Source: Bacillota bacterium
Lineage (GTDB): Bacteria > Bacillota > Negativicutes > Sporomusales > Sporomusaceae
Assembly (NCBI GenBank): GCA_023443285.1
Contig: JAEZVB010000058.1
Coordinates: forward strand, 1-9,289
Direction: 5' to 3'
DNA: 9,289 nt
Below, piece after piece: positions 1-5,166 of this stretch. The translations under genes and the position numbers were made by a program. The notes beneath the pieces are model-generated. The model was not told the origin of the DNA, did not search any database, and was given only the letters and a program-made list of their open reading frames with translations. How positions within the stretch are numbered: the stretch's first letter is position 1; each line of letters starts with the position of its first letter.

Positions 1-62
1 CATATGTGTTATATTAAAATTGGTAATATAAGAGTAACGGGTAATGATGGGGAGGTTTGATG

Positions 63-476
63 ATGGCAGATCACAAAGTACTTGCTATCGACCCAGGTCG
101 CGAAAAATGCGGCATCGCCATAGTACATAGAGAGCAAGGTGTTATTTTTAAAACTATTATTATGACTGATGAATTGGTTAGCGTAGTGACTGAACTTGTC
201 ACAACCCATAAAGTAACCACTATCGTCATCGGCGATCGCACTACTTCGGGCACTGCGCAAGCTGCATTAACAGGCATTGCTAGCGCCAGCCAAAAACTAA
301 CCATTGTTCCTGTAAATGAGCATCGTTCTACTGACGAAGCGCGCAAGCGTTACTGGAGAGAAAACCCGCCCAGTGGTTTAAAACGACTGATCCCTACCAC
401 CATGCAAGTTCCACCTTGCCCGGTAGACGACTATGTTGCCGTAATCCTGGCAGAACGCTATTTTGCAGTAGGATAA
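63..476 (+). CDS. YqgF/RuvX-like RNase H-fold nuclease family protein
   Basis: Small protein of about 137 residues resembling the YqgF/RuvX (putative Holliday-junction resolvase / pre-16S rRNA nuclease) family. Visible family features are an N-terminal beta strand with LAIDPGREKCGIA (family pattern DxGxxxxGxA, catalytic Asp at about residue 10), a central strand ending VIGD, a glutamate in PVNEHRSTDEA where the family has DER(L/F)(S/T)T, and a C-terminal aspartate pair in CPVDDYVAVILAERY where the family has DxxAAxxIL. The acidic residues expected for metal-dependent catalysis are therefore all present. The sequence is divergent from canonical RuvX, so it may be a second, specialised copy; nuclease activity is inferred. 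Start choice: TTG at 57, ATG at 60 and ATG at 63 are all in frame behind GGGGAGG (49-55); 63 gives the best spacing (7 bases). No terminator follows directly, and the gene is functionally unrelated to the envelope genes downstream. Confidence 0.8.
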   Translation: MADHKVLAIDPGREKCGIAIVHREQGVIFKTIIMTDELVSVVTELVTTHKVTTIVIGDRTTSGTAQAALTGIASASQKLTIVPVNEHRSTDEARKRYWRENPPSGLKRLIPTTMQVPPCPVDDYVAVILAERYFAVG

Positions 477-523
477 CTTTAACTTAACAACTTAACTTGA
501 CTTGACGCTAACACTCCATAACG

Positions 524-561
524 GTCATCGCGAGCGGAACAGCGTGAAGCGTGGCGATCTC
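524..561. repeat. Dispersed intergenic repeat fragment (GTCATCGCGAGCG...GGCGATCTC type)
   Basis: This 38-base block begins GTCATCGCGAGCGGAAC and ends GTGGCGATCTC. It resembles a family of short repeats with the pattern GTCATTGCGAGCG...GCAATCTC that I know from intergenic regions of many bacterial genomes. The ends carry ATCGC and GCGAT as inverted arms, and the block is more GC-rich than the AT-rich surroundings. Its function is unknown, and multiplicity in this genome cannot be seen from one copy. Apart from short AACTTA-like direct repeats at about 476-505, I see nothing else in 477-606. Confidence 0.5.
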
Positions 562-606
562 AAACGTTGTCTATAACCAAACCCTAAAAGAATCAACCCT
601 AAAGAC

Positions 607-635
607 TTGATTTTTTCTATAAACGTATTTATAAT
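607..635 (+). promoter_or_regulatory. Sigma-A type promoter upstream of the first ompM
   Basis: TTGATT (607-612) and a perfect TATAAT (630-635) are separated by 17 bases, which is close to the sigma-70/sigma-A consensus. Initiation would be near 642, giving a leader of about 220 bases before the first ompM. I found no comparably good promoter between the hairpin at 672-708 and the gene, so this is the best candidate for ompM transcription. Confidence 0.65.
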
Positions 636-671
636 CTAACTATAAAATAATAATTACATAGCAAAGTTGCT

Positions 672-708
672 AAAAATGGTAGGTGCATAACCTTGACCAT
701 TTTTTTTT
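672..708 (+). terminator. Intrinsic terminator-like hairpin inside the ompM leader (possible attenuator)
   Basis: AAAAATGGT (672-680) pairs with ACCATTTTT (696-704) and AGGT (681-684) with ACCT (690-693), around loop GCATA and a two-base bulge (TG). The run of T continues to 708. This is a textbook intrinsic terminator shape. A smaller hairpin (TAGCA 659-663 / TGCTA 668-672) lies just before it. It sits only about 30 bases after the predicted start of transcription, so it could attenuate ompM transcription, end a short RNA of about 65 bases, or simply terminate readthrough from the gene ending at 476. Confidence 0.65.
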
Positions 709-765
709 ATATACATCAAGATCTTTACGCCTAGCTAGAAAATAGGCGCTTAGATAATGGCGCAA

Positions 766-855
766 GCTAAGAAGGATTATTTGAAGAAACATGGACATTC
801 AGATGGTTTCTTTCTTAGCACCGCTGAAATTAAATTAAAAACCTAAGGAGGAAAC
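766..855 (+). promoter_or_regulatory. Leader RNA of first ompM: two mutually exclusive foldings, one hiding the ribosome binding site
   Basis: Fold A: GCTAAGAA (766-773) pairs with TTCTTAGC (812-819), and AGAAAC (785-790) with GTTTCT (806-811), with an 11-base bulge on the 5' side. Fold B: the same 3' arm, GTTTCTTTCTTAG (806-818), pairs over 13 consecutive positions with CTAAGGAGGAAAC (843-855), which contains the Shine-Dalgarno; only two of the pairs are G-U. The folds cannot coexist, so fold A would leave the ribosome binding site free and fold B would hide it. The loop of fold A holds ATGGACATTCA, shared with the second ompM leader. A 15-codon open frame (791-838) starts in this loop but lacks a good Shine-Dalgarno. 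The pairings are seen in the sequence; a switching role is inferred. Confidence 0.5.
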
Positions 856-1268
856 AAACACATGAAAAGACAAACCACTATGGCTCTTGCAGCAGTATTT
901 GCAATGAGCGTTGCTGGCACTGCGCTGGCAACCCCTGTTAACCCCTTTGTAGACGTTCCTGCAAAACACTGGTCCTACGACTCTATCAACCAACTGGCTA
1001 AAGCCGGTGTAATCTCCGGTTATGGTGATGGCACCTACCAAGGTGACAAAACTCTTACCCGTTATGAAGCGGCTACCCTGGTAGCCAAAGCTATGGCTAA
1101 TGCTGACAAACTGAATCCTGAAAACAAAAAAGCGCTGGAAGCCTTGAAAACTGAATTCAGTGCAGAGCTCAGCAACCTTGGCGTTCGCGTTAGCAACATC
1201 GAAAATAGACTTGACAATGTGAAAATTAATGGTGAAGTTCGCCTCCGTTATACCCATGAAAAAACAAC
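846..1268 (+). repeat. Direct repeat copy 1 (RBS, signal peptide, SLH domain and coiled coil of ompM)
   Basis: Copy 1 of a 423-base direct repeat whose partner is exactly 1655 bases downstream (2501-2923). It starts at AGGAGGAAACAAACACATG and ends where the two porin barrels diverge. The encoded first 136 residues differ at only five positions (6, 24, 100, 104 and 123), whereas the barrels are clearly diverged with only patches of similarity. Confidence 0.85.
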
Positions 1269-2106
1269 CCTTAGCGGGCAAGCGGCTGCCTCTACCATTA
1301 CCAATCAAACTCGTAGCCGCATAGGTTTTACTGGTCAAATAAATGATCAATGGTCATATAATGCACGGATACAAAATACTACAGATAATAGGCACGCTAC
1401 TGGTGCTACTAATGATTCCAACACTGCTCTAAGTAATGCCTATGTATCCGGTAAAATCTTCGGTGGTACTTATAAACTTGGTCGCCAGGATGTATTTATT
1501 CTCGATGGTTTAGTAATGGATAATACAACCGATAGCGGTTTTAAAGGCGCCGTAGTTAATTATACTGCGGGAAAGGTTGACCTTACTGCCCTACGTGGAA
1601 GCCAAGATACAGCTGCAGGAAACGCTAATCAAACTTATACTGCTTTTGCGGCAACTACCAAAGCCGGCAAGGTAGATTTAGGTGCAGCGTATCACAATTT
1701 CACTAATCGTCCGGCAAATCAGGCCGGCAATAACGTTTGGCAGGTGAGTGCGGCTGTTCCGTTAACTCCGGAGCTCGGGTTCTCTGTTGGGTATGCCAAG
1801 TCGAATGCTGCTGATGATAACAAAGCCTATACCCTAAAACTAAGCTATAAAAGCTTTGACCAAACACAAGCAGGCTCTTTTGGGGCTTGGGTTCAATACC
1901 GTCGTCTCGAAGCTAACTCTGTCGGAGAGTTGTGTACATATGATGTAGCTAATATTAACAGTGGCGGCGCGAAAGCCTGGGAAGTTGGCTTTGATTATGC
2001 TCCCTGGAAAAATGTACAATTCGAAACCTACTATGTAACAGGTGAATCCCTCAAAGACAGTTCTAAAGACAAGTATCTTGCCAGCTACCTCAGATTCTTC
2101 TTCTAA
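862..2106 (+). CDS. ompM: OmpM-type outer-membrane porin with SLH domain (paralogue 1)
   Basis: A 414-residue major outer-membrane protein of the Negativicutes OmpM type. Residues 1-23 are a signal peptide ending ALA. Residues about 29-78 form one SLH domain (FVDVPAKHWSYDSINQLAKAG, GYGDGTY, LTRYEAATLVAKAM), which in this family binds polyamine-modified peptidoglycan in the periplasm. Residues about 84-120 are a heptad-like coiled-coil linker. From about 122 to the end is a beta-barrel rich in alternating aromatic strands, finishing YLRFFF with the terminal Phe expected for outer-membrane insertion. The protein should act as a porin and as a tether between outer membrane and cell wall. The start is certain: GGAGG lies 10 bases upstream and the signal peptide follows at once. 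The gene has its own promoter, structured leader and terminator, so it can be expressed separately from its paralogue. One cysteine (in GELCTYD) is present in the barrel. Confidence 0.93.
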   Translation: MKRQTTMALAAVFAMSVAGTALATPVNPFVDVPAKHWSYDSINQLAKAGVISGYGDGTYQGDKTLTRYEAATLVAKAMANADKLNPENKKALEALKTEFSAELSNLGVRVSNIENRLDNVKINGEVRLRYTHEKTTLSGQAAASTITNQTRSRIGFTGQINDQWSYNARIQNTTDNRHATGATNDSNTALSNAYVSGKIFGGTYKLGRQDVFILDGLVMDNTTDSGFKGAVVNYTAGKVDLTALRGSQDTAAGNANQTYTAFAATTKAGKVDLGAAYHNFTNRPANQAGNNVWQVSAAVPLTPELGFSVGYAKSNAADDNKAYTLKLSYKSFDQTQAGSFGAWVQYRRLEANSVGELCTYDVANINSGGAKAWEVGFDYAPWKNVQFETYYVTGESLKDSSKDKYLASYLRFFF

Positions 2107-2122
2107 TTAGACTAGGCAACAA

Positions 2123-2164
2123 AAAAGATCTGTGTAGAAAAGTGGATTTCTACACGGATCTTTT
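2123..2164 (+). terminator. Intrinsic terminator after first ompM
   Basis: AAAAGATC (2123-2130) pairs with GATCTTTT (2157-2164) and GTGTAGAAA (2132-2140) with TTTCTACAC (2147-2155), around a six-base loop, with one T/G apposition between the two helices. The stem starts 16 bases after the stop codon. The A-run before and T-run after could let it work in both directions, and it separates the two ompM genes into different transcription units. Confidence 0.88.
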
Positions 2165-2227
2165 GACGTTTGTCCCAATTTTCAACGTAAAGAATAATTC
2201 CAAAGTGTTTTATGTAACTTTTTCAGG

Positions 2228-2302
2228 TTTTCAAAAAAAAACAAAAAATATTAAAAAAATTTAAAAACAAGCAGGAAATAATTACATTAACGCGAATATA
2301 AT
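2228..2302 (+). promoter_or_regulatory. Promoter of second ompM with A-tract (UP-like) region
   Basis: A perfect TATAAT lies at 2297-2302. No good -35 hexamer is visible at the expected distance (2274-2279 reads GGAAAT). Upstream, about 2228-2270 is a run of A-tracts typical of UP elements or curved DNA that strengthen promoters lacking a -35 box. Initiation near 2309 would give a leader of about 208 bases, similar in length to that of the first ompM. The rest of the gap between 2165 and 2227 shows nothing I can name. Confidence 0.5.
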
Positions 2303-2315
2303 ATGCGTAAAGGCA

Positions 2316-2506
2316 ATGGAAGCCATATTGTCCTGGTCTTTCCATCAAAGAAGGTGCAGGGGAGAAAAGCCATAGGCTTACTACCTTCTTGCGATGAAAG
2401 ATATACCGTGAAGAGGAAGCGTGAGGAAACATGGACACTCATAAACCTCCTCAAGCGGTAGCAACAATGCTCCCCTACAAAAAAATATTTTATAATTTTG
2501 AGGAGG
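2316..2506 (+). promoter_or_regulatory. Structured leader RNA of second ompM with alternative pairing of the ribosome binding site
   Basis: Three hairpins follow one another. P1 is ATGGAA (2316-2321) / TTCCAT (2340-2345). P2 is AAGAAGGT (2348-2355) / ACCTTCTT (2383-2390), with an inner AAGCC/GGCTT helix. P3 is TGAGGA (2422-2427) / TCCTCA (2448-2453), extendable by two GC pairs (2419-2420/2455-2456) past one mismatch, or closable instead by TACCG (2404-2408) / CGGTA (2456-2460). The P3 3' arm CCTCCTCAA (2446-2454) is also perfectly complementary to TTGAGGAGG (2498-2506), the Shine-Dalgarno of the gene, so P3 and ribosome-site sequestration exclude each other. AGGGGAG (2358-2364), inside P2, can pair with CTCCCCT (2470-2476) as a 7-bp pseudoknot. 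P3 carries GAAACATGGACACTCA, shared with the first leader. A 29-codon open frame (2431-2520) runs from the loop to a TGA overlapping the ompM ATG. The regulatory role is inferred. Confidence 0.55.
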
Positions 2507-2923
2507 AAACAAACACATGAAAAGACAAACCGCTATGGCTCTTGCAGCAGTATTTGCAATGAGCGTTGCTGGCACTGCGCTGGCAGCACCTGTTAACCCT
2601 TTCGTTGACGTTCCTGCAAAACATTGGTCCTATGACTCCATTAACCAACTGGCTAAAGCTGGTGTAATCTCCGGTTATGGCGACGGCACCTACCAAGGTG
2701 ACAAAACCCTTACCCGTTACGAAGCCGCTACTTTGGTAGCTAAAGCTATGGCTAATGCCGACAAATTGAATCCTGAAAACAAAAAAGCCCTCGAAGCTTT
2801 GAAAACTGAATTCGGTGCAGAACTCAACAACCTTGGCGTTCGCGTTAGCAACATCGAAAACAGACTTGACAACGTGAAAATTACTGGTGAAGTTCGTCTC
2901 CGTTATACCCATGAAAAAACAAC
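2501..2923 (+). repeat. Direct repeat copy 2 (RBS, signal peptide, SLH domain and coiled coil of ompM)
   Basis: Partner of 846-1268, same orientation, offset 1655 bases. Most of the differences are silent third-position changes, so the protein is held almost constant. Crossing over between the copies would delete the first barrel, its terminator and the second leader, leaving the second barrel behind the first leader. Confidence 0.85.
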
Positions 2924-3821
2924 TCCTAATGGAGGTGTTGCTACTTCTGCCAACGGCAATGATACTCGTAGCCGTATAACCTTTAAAGGTCAAATCAATG
3001 ATCAATGGTCATATACTGCTCGGATACAAAACGTTACAGATAATAGAAATGCTACATGGAATAATGTTGCGGGTGATAGCTCGACTCTTTTAAACCAAGC
3101 CTATGTATCTGGCAAAATCTTCGGCGGTACCTATAACCTTGGTAAGCAAGATTTTAAAATTCTTGATGGTCTGGTATGGGATAGTACTGCCGGTACCCTT
3201 CCTATGAAAGGTGCAATTGTATCTTACCCGATTACTAATGGTGCCGTTACCGCCATTTACGGTACCCAAGATACTCCAACAATTGCAGGTTTACCAGCAC
3301 TCACAGCTTCATCATCTACAGTGCAAGCTTTGCAAGCAACTACTAAGTTCGGTGTAGTTGACTTCGGCGCAGCTTATGCAAGAGTGTCAAATTTTGACAA
3401 CATCATTACCGGAGGAATCAACCAGGATGCCTTAAGTGCATGGGAAGTAAATGCGGGTACTAAGATTGGTCCGGATTTCTATTTGGGCGCTGCTTATGCT
3501 AAGAGCAATCAAAACATACAGAATAAAGCAATAACTGCTGGAGTAACGTATAAAACATTTGATTATACGAAAGCCGGTTCTTTCTCTGCTTGGGCGCAAT
3601 ATCGTAAACTTGAAGCGAATTCTACTCTAAATTCCACCTATGATGTTAAAAACATCCTTGTCGCTGGTAACGCCACTGGTTCCAAAGGATATGAAGTTGG
3701 CTTCTTATATGCTCCTTGGAAGAATGCTGAGTTTAAAACCTGGTTTGTTGATGCAAAATCTACAACAGGTGCTAATGCGAAAGATCAGTTCTTCGCTTCT
3801 TACCTCAGATTCTATTTCTAA
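2517..3821 (+). CDS. ompM: OmpM-type outer-membrane porin with SLH domain (paralogue 2)
   Basis: A 434-residue paralogue of the preceding porin. Signal peptide (1-23, ALA before APVNPF), SLH domain (about 29-78) and coiled coil (about 84-120) are nearly identical to paralogue 1. The barrel from about residue 122 is clearly diverged but keeps landmarks such as QINDQWSY, AYVSGKIFGGTYNLG, the GSFSAWAQYRKLEANS strand and a final YLRFYF. It should be a trimeric porin anchored to the cell wall; substrate preference may differ from paralogue 1 because the loop regions differ most. The start is fixed by GAGGAGG (2500-2506) and the signal peptide. The gene has its own A-tract promoter, long leader and terminator. 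No cysteine is present, unlike paralogue 1. Confidence 0.93.
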   Translation: MKRQTAMALAAVFAMSVAGTALAAPVNPFVDVPAKHWSYDSINQLAKAGVISGYGDGTYQGDKTLTRYEAATLVAKAMANADKLNPENKKALEALKTEFGAELNNLGVRVSNIENRLDNVKITGEVRLRYTHEKTTPNGGVATSANGNDTRSRITFKGQINDQWSYTARIQNVTDNRNATWNNVAGDSSTLLNQAYVSGKIFGGTYNLGKQDFKILDGLVWDSTAGTLPMKGAIVSYPITNGAVTAIYGTQDTPTIAGLPALTASSSTVQALQATTKFGVVDFGAAYARVSNFDNIITGGINQDALSAWEVNAGTKIGPDFYLGAAYAKSNQNIQNKAITAGVTYKTFDYTKAGSFSAWAQYRKLEANSTLNSTYDVKNILVAGNATGSKGYEVGFLYAPWKNAEFKTWFVDAKSTTGANAKDQFFASYLRFYF

Positions 3822-3836
3822 ACAAAATATTATCTC

Positions 3837-3870
3837 AAAACCCGCTGACCATTTGTCGGCGGGTTTTGTT
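3837..3870 (+). terminator. Intrinsic terminator after second ompM
   Basis: AAAACCCGC (3837-3845) pairs with GCGGGTTTT (3859-3867), continued by a T-G pair and GAC/GTC around loop CATTT. The T-rich tail runs to 3870. It lies 15 bases after the stop codon. Confidence 0.9.
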
Positions 3871-3880
3871 ATTATATAAA

Positions 3881-3932
3881 TTTCGGCATATCCTGCCAAA
3901 TCTGGCAGGATATCTTGTAATACATGCCGAAA
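3881..3932. repeat. Nested perfect inverted repeats between second ompM and the next gene
   Basis: The outer arms TTTCGGCAT (3881-3889) and ATGCCGAAA (3924-3932) enclose an 11-bp perfect inner inverted repeat, ATATCCTGCCA (3888-3898) / TGGCAGGATAT (3903-3913), with loop AATC. No T-run follows, so it is not an ordinary terminator. It ends about 30 bases before the start codon at 3964, so it could be a leader hairpin or an operator. A weak promoter candidate (TTGTCG 3853-3858, 16 bases, TATAAA 3875-3880) would start transcription right at the repeat. Confidence 0.6.
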
Positions 3933-3963
3933 GTATTAAAAAATACGTCAGGGAGGAAATGGG

Positions 3964-4893
3964 ATGATTAAAAATAAGGTAGTGGCAGTAATTACACTTA
4001 GCATGCTGATTATTTCGATGCTAGTAGTTCCTGTATCAGCTCAAGAATCGCCAGAACTTACGGTTGTGGATAAACTGGCAGCTGTGGAAAAAACCATATA
4101 TGGTGTAAGCCAAACCGGAGCCTTGGTAGAACGTGTTGCTACTATTGAACGCGACGTATATGGTAAGGAAACCAGTGAAGCCATATTGCCCCGGGTTGAT
4201 AAACTATATGAGCACACGCTGGTAACAACAGAACAGAATCCATCAATGATTACTAAGGTTAATGCCGTTGAGTGGATGTTTTCTCATGGTGTTGGCGAGC
4301 AGCCACTTAAAAATCGGATTGAGAATCTGGAAAGAACCATAAATGGTAGTCCGGCAACCGGCTCTTTGGAGGAACGATTAACCAAACTGTTAAAAATTGT
4401 GTACACCGACGGGCAGTTTGAAGTGGTTTCTACTATCGTCCCGAAAGATACCCTAATCAAAATCAAAATACTGTCTGCGCTAAGCAGCAAGCAAAGTCGG
4501 GTTGGTGACGATGTACCCATGGTGGCTGACGGCGATGTAGTTATTGACGGTGTACTTATTGTGCCAAACGGATCTAAAGTGGCCGGAAAAATAACCAAGG
4601 TCGAAGCTCCCGGTAGTTTTGGACGGGATGCCAAACTGGAAATATCTTTTAACAATGTTGCTGCGGCTGACGGTACGTTAGTCAATACTTTCCTCGGGGA
4701 AAAAGCCAAGGAAGAAACCAAATCTATGGTTACGGCAGCCGGTGCCAGCATGGCTGGCATGATTATTCTGGGACCAGTCGGCATTATCGGCGGAGTGTTT
4801 GTGAATGGCAGCGAAGCCAAAATTCCGGCCGGCACACAAATGTATATTCAGACCAAGGATGAAGTCGAAGTATATGGAATAAGAGTAAAATAA
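3964..4893 (+). CDS. Secreted repeat protein with beta-rich C-terminal domain, function unknown
   Basis: A 309-residue exported protein that I do not recognise as a named gene. Residues 1-26 are a signal peptide ending VSA. Residues about 35-140 contain four or five degenerate units of about 20-22 residues with the pattern LxxVExxIYGxxxxGxLxxRV (VEKTIYGVSQTGALVERV, IERDVYGKETSEAILPRV, LERTINGSPATGSLEERL), predicted helical. Residues about 160-245 look beta-rich, with GDDVPMVADGDVVIDGVLIV, PNGSKVAGKITKV and GRDAKLEISFNNVAAADGT, a pattern found in envelope proteins of several phyla. Residues about 257-281 are a glycine-rich hydrophobic stretch that might contact a membrane. GGAGG lies 7 bases before the ATG. 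It stands alone between terminators, between the OmpM porins and the LPS operon, so an envelope role is likely but inferred. Confidence 0.85.
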   Translation: MIKNKVVAVITLSMLIISMLVVPVSAQESPELTVVDKLAAVEKTIYGVSQTGALVERVATIERDVYGKETSEAILPRVDKLYEHTLVTTEQNPSMITKVNAVEWMFSHGVGEQPLKNRIENLERTINGSPATGSLEERLTKLLKIVYTDGQFEVVSTIVPKDTLIKIKILSALSSKQSRVGDDVPMVADGDVVIDGVLIVPNGSKVAGKITKVEAPGSFGRDAKLEISFNNVAAADGTLVNTFLGEKAKEETKSMVTAAGASMAGMIILGPVGIIGGVFVNGSEAKIPAGTQMYIQTKDEVEVYGIRVK

Positions 4894-4907
4894 AGTAAAA
4901 ACTAGTG

Positions 4908-4933
4908 AAAAAGCCGCATAGTTGCGGCTTTTT
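4908..4933 (+). terminator. Intrinsic terminator after the 309-residue protein gene
   Basis: AAAAAGCCGCA (4908-4918) pairs perfectly with TGCGGCTTTTT (4923-4933) around loop TAGT, 15 bases after the stop codon. The symmetric A and T runs would allow termination in either direction. Confidence 0.92.
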
Positions 4934-5023
4934 CTACATATTGCCGATAATCTTGTGCAGGAAAGATAAATATAGTGTAGAATAATTGTTAAGATAACAG
5001 CTCTATGCCCATAATGGAGACTT

Positions 5024-5055
5024 AATTCAGATGGCGTTTTAACGCCGCCTGAATT
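5024..5055. repeat. Long imperfect palindrome in the lptD upstream region
   Basis: AATTCAG (5024-5030) and CTGAATT (5049-5055) flank a two-by-two mismatch and the self-complementary core GGCGTTTTAACGCC (5033-5046). No T-run follows, so it is not a standard terminator. It could be a leader hairpin, an operator or a REP-like element. Elsewhere in 4934-5166 I see a weak promoter candidate (TTGTGC 4953-4958, 19 bases, TAGAAT 4978-4983), a small inverted repeat TGTTA-AGA-TAACA (4987-4999) and a second hairpin (CTCTTT 5085-5090 / AAAGAG 5104-5109, with inner TTGC/GCAA). Confidence 0.6.
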
Positions 5056-5166
5056 GTAGCCGAAATTATCCAGGGACTTAGCCGCTCTTTACTTGCCCTT
5101 GCAAAAGAGGGAGTAATAGAGAGGGTTAGTTATCGGTAAATTGCTGACAGGAGAATAGTAATTACA

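Noticed and set aside
9..31. TTATATT...AATATAA inverted repeat just upstream of the YqgF-like gene
   Set aside because: Seven-base AT-only arms are expected by chance in AT-rich DNA, and no promoter or known operator could be tied to it.
642..861. Known riboswitch class in the ompM leaders (c-di-GMP-I/II, SAM, TPP, lysine, cobalamin, M-box, T-box considered)
   Set aside because: None of the conserved core motifs I can recall for these classes could be matched in either leader. The switch is therefore reported as unassigned.
835..1350. 171-codon open frame on the minus strand, with a near-identical partner at 2490-3005
   Set aside because: Both are antisense to the conserved N-terminal part of the ompM paralogues. 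Their similarity to each other is inherited from the ompM duplication, and there is no ribosome site or recognisable domain.
3640..3879. 79-codon plus-strand frame overlapping the end of the second ompM
   Set aside because: It is a +1-type shadow of the porin C-terminus and runs straight through the intrinsic terminator at 3837-3870.
4284..4835. 183-codon minus-strand open frame
   Set aside because: Antisense to the exported 309-residue protein, which has a signal peptide, a good ribosome site and its own terminator; the reverse frame has none of these.
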